Origin: Allolobophora icterica
Lineage: Eukaryota > Annelida > Clitellata > Crassiclitellata > Lumbricidae
Length of the DNA stretch: 64,000 bases
NCBI GenBank assembly: GCA_963556255.1
Contig: OY744617.1
Location: 26,468,371 to 26,532,370 of the forward strand
Reading direction: 5' to 3'
Shown: one piece after another, positions 1 through 13,276 of the stretch
Position numbering within the stretch: position 1 is the first letter of the stretch
Layout: every line of letters begins with the position of its first letter
The notes under the pieces: model-generated
Told to the model about the DNA's origin: nothing
The model's database searches: none
What the model saw: the letters and a program-made list of their open reading frames with translations, nothing else
Position numbers and translations under genes: made by a program

Positions 1-1542
<1,542 letters not shown>

Positions 1543-1704
1543 CGAAGACGAGGCTCTAAAATAGCTCTATATAAACATCAGGGTACTCTACAGTATAACA
1601 TGCCACAAGATCCACTGGGAAACCTTGTAATGACGTCATAGCTGTATAGAAACATCGCGATACTCTACATGTATAGCACCGCTAAATACTACAAAATCCA
1701 TTAG

Positions 1705-2084
1705 CAGTGCCGTCTTAAGGCATGGAGACGTTGGGCAGTCGCCAGGGGCCCCATTTTTCTAGGGATCCCAAAATTAAAAAGCAAATTAAACTGGCTTTCA
1801 CTCATGTGCATAGAAAATGACATTTTGAGGACCAATGACTTCAATCCAATTAATTATAAATCAAATCTCTGCAAAGAGATTTCGCACACGTTTGTGCTGA
1901 TTATCCTCACCTTTACAGCATGTTCTGTATGTTTAAACATTAATTTTGTTACCGAGTGAATGTTGAAAGTATCAATAAATCTAAATAGGTTTAATTTTAT
2001 TCATCTGTTGAATTTTTATCCGGTTTGGTGGGCAGAAGCCTCAGTGCTTTGCCCAGGGCCTACCATGCTGTTGAGACGGCACTG
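1705..2084. mobile_element. Non-autonomous hAT-like element, 380 bp
   Basis: The ends are inverted: CAGTGCCGTCTTAA at the left and GAGACGGCACTG at the right. The flanking octamers are TCCATTAG and TCCACTAT, a 6/8 match consistent with an old 8-bp target duplication. No transposase frame is visible. It lies just downstream of the first MTBD-like gene and contains an AATAAA at 1974. Confidence 0.7.
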
Positions 2085-2112
2085 TCCACTATAGCAGAGC
2101 TATGGATGGCGT

Positions 2113-2244
2113 CAGTGTTTTTTTCAGCACCTTTTTTCAGCTAATAAAAAAATTATTTATTTATTTTAATAATAAAAAACAATAATTTAGTTATTTTAAT
2201 TTTTTATTTCAGTGTTGTGAACTGTTTTCAGTGTTTATTGAGAC
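2113..2244. repeat. Diverged copy of the hAT-like element found at 25201
   Basis: It starts CAGTGTTTTTTTCAG and runs collinear with the element at 25201-25465 (same CACCTTTTTTCAGCT segment, same AT-rich middle, same CAGTGTTTATTGAGAC block). It lacks the GTTCCGG palindromes and a matching right end. Sequence from here to 2646 shows nothing else recognisable. Confidence 0.65.
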
Positions 2245-2646
2245 ATGAACTTTTTTCGATGGATGTTCACCAGGGTGCGTTTTGGTTTAATAAAGACATC
2301 TTAAGTTTAAAGCAGCTGGTTTAATAAAGAATATGCTTACTTGCTTATCAATAAACTGTCGATAAGGCGACAGAATTTTGTAGCTCGTGTCTTTCGATTA
2401 ACTGAGTCTTTCATTCTTCGCTAGGGGAACGGACATTTTTATCCTGCCATGCATGGACAGATTGGTTCAGCCTAGCAAACATGCCACAAAGGCTCCTAAG
2501 AGAAACGTACGCCAGCCTACTTCGTCACACATATACCACACCTATGATATTAACTCCGAACTGTTCGTACCCTGGTAGTGCCAGTCCCGAGCCTGGATAA
2601 GGGAGGAGGGCGACGCTAGTGATCTTTGTTGCCACACAGTGTCGTT

Positions 2647-2829
<183 letters not shown>

Positions 2830-2892
2830 TGATAGTCTCTCTTGGAGAGACGCTACACGGATCTGTAATTTCAATTACAGTTACACCGTCAA

Positions 2893-2997
2893 GGGTCAAA
2901 TGTCACAGGTCAAAGGTCACTGGTTAAAGGTCACTGGTTAAAGGTCACTGGTCAAAGGTCATCGGATAAATGTCACTTGTTAAAGGTCACTGGTGTA
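2893..2997. repeat. AGGTCA-rich minisatellite (about 14-15 bp unit)
   Basis: Six to seven tandem copies of a unit like AAAGGTCACTGGTTA; the pattern resumes at 3174-3207 after an AAT/ATT array. The first unit contains AGGTCAAAGGTCA at 2907-2919, an exact DR1 arrangement of nuclear-receptor half-sites. Whether it is regulatory is unknown; no promoter was identified within several kilobases. Confidence 0.8.
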
Positions 2998-3085
2998 TTG
3001 CAAGCTGTCTGTTCTGTTAGTAGTTAAGATTTATCACATAACATGTACATGTACAGCGCAGTTCGTTTGCAGGCGCTTAATTAAA

Positions 3086-3174
<89 letters not shown>
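3086..3174. repeat. (AAT)n-(ATT)n inverted microsatellite
   Basis: An AAT run passes directly into an ATT run, making a self-complementary hairpin of about 40 bp per arm. Confidence 0.93.
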
Positions 3175-3176
<2 letters not shown>

Positions 3177-3420
3177 AGGTCACTGGTCAAAGGTCACTGG
3201 TCAAAGTGAGCCTATCTTAGTCCTGTAATCTTTTACTTACTGCACGGATTCACTATAGGAGAGTCAGACTAATCCTACTAGCTGCAATGTAATGGTCTTC
3301 CATAGTACTGCGGTCTTAACGCACGCATTAACCGGTCTTAGTCCTGCATCCTGCTTAATGCACGAATTAACCAATTTGGTCTGCGTTAGTCCTTCACTAT
3401 TACTAATGCACAGATACAGC

Positions 3421-3875
3421 ATTATGGGCTACTTTAGTCCTGCATCACGGGCTGCTTTAGTCCTGCATCATGGGCTGCCTCCAGTCCTGAATCATGGGCT
3501 GCTTTAGTCCTGCATCATGGACTGCTTTAGTCCTGAATCATGGGCTGCTTTAGTCCTGCATTATGGGCTGCTTTAGTCCTGCATCATGGGCTGCTTTAGT
3601 CCTGCATCATGGGCTGCTTTAGTCCTGCATCATGGACTGCTTTTGTCCTGCATCATGGGCTGCTTTACTCCTGCATCATGGGCTGCTTTTGTCCTGCATC
3701 ATGGGCTGCTTTACTCCTGCATCATGGACTGCTTTTGTCCTGCATCATGGGCTGCTTTACTCCTGCATCATGGGCTGCTTTTGTCCTGCATCATGGGCTG
3801 CTTTACTCCTGCATCATGGGCTGCTTTAGTCCTGCATTATGGGCTGCTTTAGTCCTGCATCATGGGCTGCTTTCG
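3421..3875. repeat. 23-bp minisatellite, about 19 copies
   Basis: The unit reads approximately TGGGCTGCTTTAGTCCTGCA plus TCA. Variants alternate TTTAGTCC, TTTTGTCC and TTTACTCC in the right half, suggesting higher-order pairs. 3207-3420 looks like degenerate forerunner units. 3876-4167 shows nothing recognisable. Confidence 0.95.
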
Positions 3876-4167
3876 TTCTGCGCTCTAGCTTCGTGGAGGG
3901 ACTCTTCGTTATGCCTGTGGCCCATATTGCCACAACACCTGCACTTCTAATTGACCATTGGATTCGCGCATCGAAACTTCTTTCATGTCACTATTGTATG
4001 TGATACATTTGTCAGATCCTTACGCGGTACACTTCAAGAATGTCGAGAGCAGTTGGCTTCGTTGCGAAGATTAATTGTCCATCACCTGCAGAGCAAACAA
4101 AGCAAGCCACGACACTCGACATAAAACGCCGAATGCGATTAGCGATAACCTCGAATTAGACAGTCAA

Positions 4168-4395
4168 TTATTCATTCATTCATATGGAGAATTTATATAG
4201 CGCCTCTTCAAGGCTATCTACTCAGAAGCACTCCCGACCCAACCCCGGCTGAAGAGCACAGTCTTGAGATTTGAATAAAATGTGGCGGAATGGGTGCTTG
4301 GGACCAAGCGAAGCGCTACAGGGAGCCCATTCCAGATTGCAGGGCCAGCGATGGAAAAATCACGGCGCTGCCTAAGGGCGGTCCGATTAGCCATG
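4168..4395 (-). mobile_element. 5'-truncated LINE: C-terminus of reverse-transcriptase ORF and 3' tail
   Basis: The minus strand reads a short C-terminal segment with RRDFSIAGPAIWNGLP and FYSNLKTVLF, the familiar end of CR1/L2-type non-LTR ORFs, then a TAG stop. Beyond the stop is a tail containing GAGGCGCTATATAAAT and an (ATGA)n end. The same tail, in the same orientation, recurs as short fragments near 39.0, 41.6, 51.2 and 57.3 kb. The tail also matches the 3' end of the SINE at 25.8, 32.9 and 46.5 kb. Confidence 0.75.
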
Positions 4396-4556
4396 TATAT
4401 ATATATATGTATATATATATACATACATATATGTATACATGCTATATATTTATGTATATGTATACATGCTGTATACATGCTATATATTTATGTATATGTA
4501 TACATGCTGTATATATATTTATATAGCATGTATACATATACATAAATATATAGCTT
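4391..4556. repeat. TA/ATGT compound repeat with inverted symmetry
   Basis: TATATG and ATGTATAC units in one direction are followed from about 4515 by their complement, giving a long imperfect hairpin. 4557-4892 shows no further structure. Confidence 0.8.
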
Positions 4557-4892
4557 AGGCAATATATGATCTCGTCCTGCCTCAAGCAGAGCGTTTGTCG
4601 GTAGGGTAATAACTGAAACCAAATTTTTCGGTTGTCTGTTTGGAAGACAAGCATCGAGAGTGCTTGATCAAGAGTTGTACCATATACTGTTGAGCATTCA
4701 TCTTTTGAGTCCCAGTGAGCATTCCTGCCAGTATCGAGAATAGTAATTTTACTCGAGGGAAGGCTTTCACGTAGGCTATACTGGATAAACAAAGGCTGTC
4801 TGGCTATAATATAAATTATAACAAGAATGCTGATTGCTGAGTGTCGATGAAGCTTACAAGTACAGATAATTGACAATAATGTTGGTTATCTG

Positions 4893-5596
4893 CACTGGCG
4901 TAAACTTGTCCAAAATATTGGGGGGGGGCATGGGGTCTCGGGTCCAGAAAAACAAGTTTTTTCAATATGAAAAGTTGGGTTTTTGTTGTTGTTTTTTGTT
5001 GTTTTTTCTCTCGTTTTTATGGTTTTTGTTGTTTTGGTTGTTTTTAAGATTTTCGGATTTCGGATAATAAAAATCATAAAAAATGGCATGAACAAGAGCT
5101 CCAACTCATTTAATTCAGTTGCAATTTCCGAAAATTAAAAATAATTAAATCAATGTAATTAAAATAACTTCTACAAAAATAAGAAATTTATTTATAAAAA
5201 ACAAAAACAGATTTTGTGGTTTTCTTTTTCTTTTGGTTTTGTCTAAGACCAAAAACCGAACAAACTTTTTTCACCTCTGAAATGGACAGTCAGCAAAAGC
5301 AATGGCTTCCGGTTTACGTTAATGCGTATGAAATGGGGCGTTTCATTTACATGTATATTTGTTTCATATTGAAGATATTAAAGATCAAAATAAATCTTAG
5401 TTTTCATTATGAATATCTGATAGTATTTCAGTTCTGTGTCTCTGATTTTCTGTTTCTGAAGAAATTTGTCTGTATTGAAACATGATATTTTAATATTTGA
5501 AGAAATTCTCCTCTCGATTTTGGGGGGCATTGCCCCGGCTCCTCAATTATTGGTGGGGCACGTGCCCCGGCTGACCCCCCAGAGTCTACGCCTATG
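4893..5596. mobile_element. hAT-like element, 704 bp, with exact 8-bp target duplication
   Basis: GTTATCTG flanks both sides (4885-4892 and 5597-5604). The left end is CACTGGCGTAAAC and the right end GTCTACGCCTATG, a diverged inverted repeat. G-runs followed by GCCCCGGCT lie near the right end. No transposase frame is visible. Confidence 0.8.
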
Positions 5597-5764
5597 GTTA
5601 TCTGTATGCATTCCTTGCTACGTTCCTGGACTACTGCAACGATGTCAGTAGTTAGAATAGTCGTCAACTAAAAAATTATCGCATGTTTCGAGATAAATGC
5701 GAGACACGCTGAGCTGGCTTCCAGTCGAGGAGAGGCCCGCAATCAAGATTCTCCGCAGGGTATA

Positions 5765-6235
5765 CAAGCTATACGCTAGCTGGTGTGGCTCCAGTATAAT
5801 TACTATCATGGTAGTCTCTCTAGCTGGTGTGCCCCAGTATAGTCCCTATCATTCATGGTAGAAGCCTCGCTAGCTGGTGTGATCCCAGTATAGTCCCTAT
5901 CATGGTAGAAGCCTCGCTAGCTGGTGTGGCCCAGTATAGGCTCTATCACGCTAGAAGCTTCACTAGATGGTGTAGCCTCAGCATAGGTCCTATCACGGTA
6001 AAAGCCTCGAAGCCTTGCAAGCGGGAGTGACCCCAGTATAGACCCTATCATGGTACAAGACTCGTTGGTGTGGTAGAAGCTTCACTAGCCGGTGTAACCC
6101 AGCATATATGTCCTATCATGGTATAGAATCATGTACAAGCCTCGCTAGCTGGTATGACCCCAGTATAGGCCCTATCATGGTTTAAGCCTCGCTAGCTGGT
6201 TTGGCCCAGTATATAGGCCCTACATCAGACAGCGC
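5765..6235. repeat. Minisatellite with about 47-bp unit, 9-10 copies
   Basis: The repeated core is CTAGCTGGTGTG, CCCAGTATAG, CCTATCATGGTAGAAGCCTC. Units vary by point changes and short indels. 6236-6659 has no recognisable content apart from an AT-rich patch at 6300-6420. Confidence 0.92.
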
Positions 6236-6667
6236 TGTGCTGTTCCTGTCTCGAGGCAACCGGGTCCACGATAACATCGCTCTGCAGCACACGCGAGTGA
6301 TTAGTGTAATTATTTATTATTTAATTGCTATTGAATCGCCAACACGATATATCGATTGACACTAATTTCTTTCTCTGCACTACACGTGATTTAATTAATT
6401 AATTAAATTAATTAATCCTCTGTAACGAAACAAACTGCACTCGACGCTCTGGAAGTGAAGCATAATTATGACAATATGAAAGCCCCACCCCACCCCTCCA
6501 ACCCCAGGCCTTGACCCTCCCCTGAAACAGTGAAATTACGTAACTAATAATTAGTCATTGATATGTAGGTCCATATTTCGTTTGTAGGCAAGACTGTAGA
6601 CTGTAGACTACTAATCTTATCTTTGATACCTGTTAAGTATGTATGACCCATCGAAGATGGTATGGCC

Positions 6668-7771
6668 CATGGGCGCCGACTCTGCGAGGCCCGTGAGTGC
6701 TCAGCACCACCAGAAATTGGCCCTGCGAGGCCCACCTATGCCTGGGCACCACCAGAAATCAGCCCGCAAAATCGCATTTTAAGAGATTATTTTTCTATTG
6801 GCATTATACTTATCTATCAAAAGATCAAAAAAAATTTCCCGCGCTTACGCGCGAAAATTGCTTTGACTCTCTTTTGGCATTCACACTGTTTTCGTCAACT
6901 CAATGCAGATAGGCTACCTACCTGGTCTCAATATAACCAAGGATTTTTTGCTTGGTTTTGACTTATCAGTGGAAAATTGCAAAGGACAAGGGTGTGACGA
7001 CACCTCTGCCATGTGCGGAGGGATAACTGGAATACAGTCGAATTAAGGAGGTTTAAATAAAGGTTTCTATTTTCACTATACAGATCACTCACTTAATTAA
7101 TATAGGCATTCAGAAAGCAAAATCTAGAGTTCCAGAATGCAGAGACACGATCAATATAGTCAAAGATTTAATTAATTTTGTCAGACACTCTCCTAAAAGA
7201 ATGGCATGCTTTGAAACAATGCATCGTAACCGTTATCTCCAATTTTCTAAAGCGCCACTGTAAAGCCAAGCGCAGAGCACCAGCTTATTCACGAGCGCTG
7301 CGTAGTATCCCAGAGGTTGTCCAGAGATCGATGTCCGTTGGTGGTCCGAGTCCGGTTTGCCACAGAGACCAGGGAGAGGCAGAGCAGTTGTTACGGAGGG
7401 TTTCGTTGAGGACGAGAAAGCTTGGAAGGCAGAGGATCAGATGGATTAGGGAAGGAAATCTTGAGTTTGAGACAGAAGCCATTTAGTTGTGAATCATTGT
7501 AACATATAAAGATATTATAATTATAAAACGAAGGAGTTAAGAATTCCTGGACAAGAGAAGCCACGGTATTTGTAATTTGACATTAATCTGACATTATAAT
7601 TATTAAACAAAAGAATTGAGATTTGATACTGGAGAGAACCATGGTATTTTGTAGCATTGGTCTATAACATTGTAACAAAAAAAGGTGAAAAAATTTTTTC
7701 GCGCTTCCGCGCGAACGTTCCTTTTACTCTCTTTGGGCACTCACACTATTTTGGTCAACTCGGCGCCTATG
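6668..7771. mobile_element. hAT-like element, about 1.1 kb, with exact 8-bp target duplication
   Basis: GTATGGCC lies at 6660-6667 and 7772-7779. The termini are CATGGGCGCCGACT and, inverted, CATAGGCGCCGAGT. Related subterminal segments occur inside both ends: TTTCCCGCGCTTACGCGCG near 6835 and TTCGCGCTTCCGCGCG near 7700, each followed by CTCTTTTGGCA-like and CACTGTTTT-like text. This suggests a composite of two related elements. A separate interspersed repeat is nested at about 7225-7480. No intact transposase was seen. Confidence 0.78.
7225..7480 (-). repeat. Interspersed repeat, minus orientation, nested in the hAT-like element
   Basis: The reverse complement matches the repeat at about 15880-16110: shared segments GCGCTCGTGAATA, GCGCTTGG and a GGCGCTTTAGAA-like 3' end. 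Plus-strand copies end in ATTACG tandem tails, which suggests a retroelement 3' end. Confidence 0.6.
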
Positions 7772-7779
7772 GTATGGCC

Positions 7780-8759
7780 TATATAAAAGAGCTGTAATTA
7801 ACCTGGTTGAATTGCCATAGCAGTATAGTTCTCCAAATTAGATTATTGTAAATCATAATGCACATCCAAAGAACTCATAAATTTCTCAGTGCAAGTTTTT
7901 ATTTATTATTATTCGTTTATTATCACATTGACAAACCGCAATATGTTACAAATACATTAATGATGCTAAGTAATAGTAATGTTATGTTGGAGGATTTAGA
8001 AGAGGCTGGAAACTTAACAAGTATTGAAAATGTTGAAATTTTGGATAAATTAAAGTAAAGAAAGAGTTATTTTAATGTGGCATCACAGTAGCCTATAAAT
8101 ACTGTGGTGGCATAGAGAACTCTTGGGACAAAATTGGAATCGTCCTTAAGGGGGAGGTTAAAGTCATGCGGTCGAGGACGGAAATTGTACTGAAGTTTCC
8201 TTAAGGTATAGCGATATGTGGTGTTCCATCTGGGACCAACAGTGCAATGTTAGTTCCAGGTTCCATAGTAGAAACTTACAATTCAGCCTAAGCTTCCCGT
8301 ACATACTTACTCACAGGAATAATAGACCTAATTATCAGAAAACGATTGGACGCAAAATGCACGTGATCGGTAATCTCTATTAATAGTTACAGTGCACGTG
8401 ATCAACATCGGTTCCGTTATTGGATAATGATTGTTGACCATTGACGTCATCTGGTAAAACAAGGGTATGACGTAATATCATTCGCCATCCTTCGTTAGTT
8501 TTCTCTGAAGATGTGCGCTTATTCGATTTTTTCAGAAAATTTCATTCGAATAGGTTGATTTTATATTTCTTTATGGCGTATTTTTGGCAGAAATAACACG
8601 CCTGACGTTCACAAATAAGAAGATCGACAAGGTGATCGATATTACAAACTAAAGGTATTAAAATCTTATCGAAACATTTGAAGGCTCGAACTGGCAGAAC
8701 GCGTGAGAAAAACTGACGAGTTTAAATTTCCGGTGTTGGGCTATAATTATTATAGTCAA
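7780..8759. other. No recognisable gene; one short unsupported frame
   Basis: An ATG frame at 7858-8058 (+) encodes 66 residues with a hydrophobic N-terminus, but it has no family match, no splice context and AT-driven composition. The decamer GCACGTGATC occurs twice near 8360-8405. Nothing else stands out. Confidence 0.4.
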
Positions 8760-9262
8760 GGTCACTTAAATAGAATAGTAAATAGTACCTGTAGGAAACT
8801 ATATAAATAGTATTTAAATAGTAAATAATTGTGGACTATTGCAAATACCACTTGACTATTTAAAACTAGTTAGCTAAGTACTATCAGTTTTAGTTATAGA
8901 TATTTGTTTAGAAAACTTGTAATTTCCTATTGTATTAACTTTCAGTTAGTAGTTTTGGTTAAATTTAAGCAAGAGCAACTGTTCAAAAGTTTTAGGATAT
9001 AGGCTAAATGATTCTTTTTCTTGGTGAGAATTAGTGCTGCACTACTAGTCTCATTAACTGGAACACTGGATGGAATTTAAATGTATTATTCTGATGGTTT
9101 ACTATTTAATGTGTAATAAAATAATAGTAAATAGGCACATTTAAATACTAGGCCTATTTCAATAGGTCCCCTTACATAACTTTTAAATAGTGAAGTAATT
9201 AGTTATGAACTATTTAAATACTATTTACATAGTATTTACTGTTTAGCAAGTACCCAACACTT
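8760..9262. repeat. AT-rich region with imperfect inverted ends (possible MITE)
   Basis: AAATAGTATTTAAATAGT-like text near 8805-8825 recurs in inverted sense near 9210-9240, and AAATAGTA motifs are scattered between. No clear target duplication was found, so the boundaries are approximate. Confidence 0.4.
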
Positions 9263-11079
9263 TATTTCGATGGTAATAACAGATCTTCTATCACCCAAAT
9301 ATTTAATTAATGAAGAATTAAGATCCTTTATCGAAATAAATTTGTGTACTTGTAATAAGTTTCTGATACATTTTGAATTTTAGTCATTTCTGTGCAGTTG
9401 TAAAGTTTTCTAAATTACATTAAATTCAATAAATTGACATAATTTCAAGAAAATGGAATTGAATTCAATGGATGTGTAATTGTTTTAAGGCTGAACGTTT
9501 ATAATTTTATATACATAAGTTTATTGGATAAGTTTTTAAAGAAAATTTTTTAAAGAAACAATTTTTTGGAATTATTTACATCTACAGTATTTGCCGAGGC
9601 GAACAGTTCAGGAAACGGGATTTTCGGCCGAGGCAAATGTCTGAGGCGATTTCCGGTTATTCCATATTTTTTAGTTCACTACCTTTTTTCTCAGGTTACA
9701 GCCAGTTTTTTTAGAAACAGGTAATTCGAACAATTAAACTTTGTGGAAGTTAGTTTTTGTAGACATTGCCTGTTGTCACCTGTCATGAAAAACATAATCC
9801 TTAACCTTGCTTTGAGCCAATTACCACATTGCCAACATCAGTTTGAAAGTAAATTCAAACTTCAAATGTTTCCACAGTAGGGTTTCGTAATTGGTATTGA
9901 AATTTGCAAAAATAATAAATCCAACTCTAAAACCCAGTGTTACAGTAAAAAGATATTGGTAATAGTTATTTAAAGAGAAGGTGGCACTCTTTGTAGAGAC
10001 CTTTGTAAAAATGGCTAGAATCTTGAGTGGGCCTGAGATTGAGATTTGTTTCAGCTGAGATGCAAATGGGTTAGGGGGCATGGGCTTCAGGTGCTATTCC
10101 ACGGATGGTTGCCCATCTGAGTACAAACTCAACTCAATGTTGCTTACTTTCTCCATGCCTGCCATGCCTGCAGTATTACACAGACTATCAAGGGTCACTG
10201 TGATGTTATACTTACTTGGATTATATTTTTTATTTGGATATTTTAATAAACTGTGTGCTTTGAAAAGGATATTTTTATTTTAAACATATAATTTAACTTC
10301 TATAGCAATTAAAGGTTTGCAGTTTGGTTCTCAACTGGAGTGCAAGTATGAGACAGTTAAAAGCTTATTCACACTCCTATGTGAAATCCAACTCAAGAAG
10401 GCAAGGAGTATGGCAGGATTTTTCTGTAGTGTGACCCACAAAGCAGGCCAAGGGAAAGGTGAGACACTAAGATGAATGGCATTTGCAATGGTCTGATGAA
10501 GTTGGTATGGACATAATAAGGAGTTTATATAAATTAAGAGTCAACGTAAATCTGCATATTTCAGTTTGTGATTGCTAGGCCAAAAGACACCGACAGGAGA
10601 GGAAGAGGTGGATTTGATGATTGGATTTAGTGTTGATTGTCTTGAACTGATTGCTTTTGAACTGATTGCTTTTGCAATATGTATGAAGATTAGTAATTGC
10701 ATATTTCTTATCTTTGTGTATACATCTATATGTTTGTAGCTCCAGAAAAAACTTGGGAAAATGGTGTCTATGTTCACCTGTTGGAGTTCATGGCTCCGCC
10801 TTAACGAGTGTACAACAAACTGGTGACAAAGCTTGGGAGCCACATACAATTGCCATCGATAAATTAAAGACTTTTCCCATGTACACTGCTCCAAACGTTC
10901 GTGAACTCTGCCAAATTTGTTCTGTAAGGAACACTTTTGAGCCGCTGACAACTGAAGTAACTGAATTGCAATCTCAGACGACAGGTGCCAAAGGGGAAAG
11001 GGCTGTCCATACTACCAGTCAACTTTCAAACGAAACTCGTGAAACCTCTCGTGACAGTTTTTTTTGGCAATGAAGAGGC
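9263..11079. other. No recognisable gene; short frames only
   Basis: A plus-strand frame at 10714-11073 includes a polar, coding-like stretch (KLKTFPMYTAPNVRELCQIC) immediately upstream of the 53-bp tandem repeat. It has no match I recognise. A segment with GGGCTGTCCATACTACCAG near 11000 recurs near 11628, so the same sequence flanks the tandem repeat on both sides. Confidence 0.35.
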
Positions 11080-11605
11080 AACCGCGGCAACAAAGACGCA
11101 GCCGCGGAAATGAAGAGGCATCCGCGGGAACCAGCCGGGGAAACGAAGAGGCAGCCGCGATAACCAGTCGCGGAAACGAAGAGGCAGCCGCGGCAACCAG
11201 CCGGGGAAACAAAGAGTCAGCTGCGGAAACGAAGAGGCAGCCGCGGCAACCAGCCGGGGAAACAAAGAGTCAGCTGCGGAAACGAAGAGGCAGCCGCGGC
11301 AACCAGCCGGGGAAACAAAGAGTCAGCTGCGGAAATGAAGAGGCAGCCGCGGCAACCAGCCGGGGAAACAAAGAGTCAGCTGCGGAAACGAAGAGGCAGC
11401 CGCGGCAACCAGCCGGGGAAACAAAGAGTCAGCTGCGGAAACGAAGAGGCAGCCGCGGCAACCAGCCGGGAAAACAAAGAGTCAGCTGCGGAAACGAAGA
11501 GGCAGCCGCGGCAACCAGCCGGGGAAACAAAGAGTCAGCTGCGGAAACGAAGAGGCAGCCGCGGCAACCAGCTGCGGAAATGAAGAGTCAGCTGCGGAAA
11601 CAAAG
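11080..11605. repeat. 53-bp GC-rich minisatellite, about 9 copies
   Basis: Units begin GAGGCAGCCGCGGCAACC and recur at 11181, 11234 and 11287, an exact 53-base period, with degenerate shorter units at the left. All three plus-strand frames stay open through most of the array. 53 is not a multiple of three, so translation cycles through the three frames as a 53-residue super-repeat rich in Arg, Gln, Glu and Ala. Another open frame runs 11696-11914 (Ser/Thr-rich). Coding status is unproven, and an in-frame TAA at 11624 separates the downstream frame. Confidence 0.9.
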
Positions 11606-12032
11606 ACGACAGTTACTACAGGGTAACGGGCTGTCCATACTACCAGTCAACTTTCAAACGAAACTTGTGAAAAACTCTCATATGACAGTTTTCTGTTGGA
11701 TCGATCATTGTGTAGTCGATTTTATCCATCTGCGAACTTGCCTTCACCTAACAGTTGTGACGCAGTGAATGCAAGCATTTTGAGTTGTGCCACCAACACA
11801 GACGAAAAGAAGCAGGCATCCGTAAGCAACGAATCTTCTCAAAGACAGTCGGACCTTGTGCCACCTACTTCAAGGCATTCATCTGGAATGGCATTCGCCT
11901 CGTGTAGCTGCTGATGATGTTCAGGGTGGACAGCTGTCCCATCGTCCGACTGATGGCCCCGTATGAAGGTAGGACATGATAACTTTCTCTTAATTGGGTT
12001 CTTTGTTTGATTGTAATATGTGATACGAAGTA

Positions 12033-12741
12033 ATATCGTCGCCTGAGAATTATCTTGTCGTATCTCCACTTTTTTTCGAAAAGTAGTTAAGAGTTGATTT
12101 GTAGCAGAATTTTTTTGATCTTTCTTCAGTTTCAATGGCTAGGAGATACGATAGGTCGTTTTAAAGATATTCAACAAACTATACTGTCGTATGTCCTGTT
12201 TTCAGAAACATTTTATCGTATCTCCATACAGCATTCATAGTGAAGCAGTCTCTGTTGTTGTATGTCCACAGAAAGCTCGTCGCTGATTGGACGCGCAGGA
12301 GATACAGCAGTATAAACCTGTGCGCTTAGCTGGACTAAAGTGTCGCATATCCAGACAATTAAAAGTTTTTCTTTTAAAAATCCGGACTATGTAAATGAAT
12401 ATTTTAACGAAAACACTCTGTAATAATTGGTCGTTGCCTAATTTAATCATTTCATGTCTTTATTTTCAGAAAGATGGTTTGTAATATTTGTAAATCCAAT
12501 TTATACAAAATTTTCACAAATTTCAGAATAGCAACTATAATTGTTAATTTTTTTAATGCAAAATCTTCATGCAATGTTGATTTTTAATATGACGTCTGTG
12601 TGTGAACTGTAATTTGACAATGCCCTACTTATTGCATTGAATTTCTCATTTTTCCGCAAAATGCGGCCCAAACTTCTACCTCGTTTATCTCGGAATTTTG
12701 GAAAACGGAGATACGCCAAGATAATTCTCAGGCGACGATAT
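12033..12741. mobile_element. DNA transposon-like element with about 40-50 bp inverted ends
   Basis: ATATCGTCGCCTGAGAATTA at the left is mirrored by TAATTCTCAGGCGACGATAT at the right, and the match continues inward (ATCTTG, CGTATCTCC) with few mismatches. CGTATCTCC-like motifs recur inside in both orientations. I did not find a confident target duplication, so the superfamily is open. 12742-13276 has no recognisable content. Confidence 0.7.
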
Positions 12742-13276
12742 GCTGTAATATCTTTCTTGTACAGCGCTGTGCGTTTGCTAGCACTTCTTAATGAAGAATA
12801 TACTTATTTACTTATGTAGTCGGTCAAGAAGTGCTTGTATATATGTATATATATTTGTTTGTTTGTTTTCTTGTATCAAGCCACTTAATATAGCACCTTT
12901 TAAGTCAGCTGCTTACAAAGGCACTGCACGCATGACTATCTGACTCATCTTGATATTTAAGTGCATTTTAAGACATTTTGGAAATGTTTACTGAACAGAG
13001 CTAAACGCAACAGCACGTATGTAAAGCTGAAGACTGTTCCTAGAGGAAGATCCGAATCATGATAAGATACAATGGGCTTGAGTTTATATACGGATGCGAG
13101 GCACCTGCATATCTCCCAATGCAGATGAGCGCAACGATCGCAACGATCGCAGACCTGGTCGACTTAAGACTGGAACGTAAAATTTCTTGATGTATGTCAG
13201 TGTGATGCGGACCAACAGGGCTCGCCCCAGAAAAGACTTGAATTCTTCTTCATTTCCTGTTACTATTTTGTCATAA

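Noticed and set aside
3421..3875. Regularly repeated 23-bp units as a CRISPR array
   Set aside because: Units are directly adjacent with no unique spacers, and the genome is animal; it is a minisatellite.
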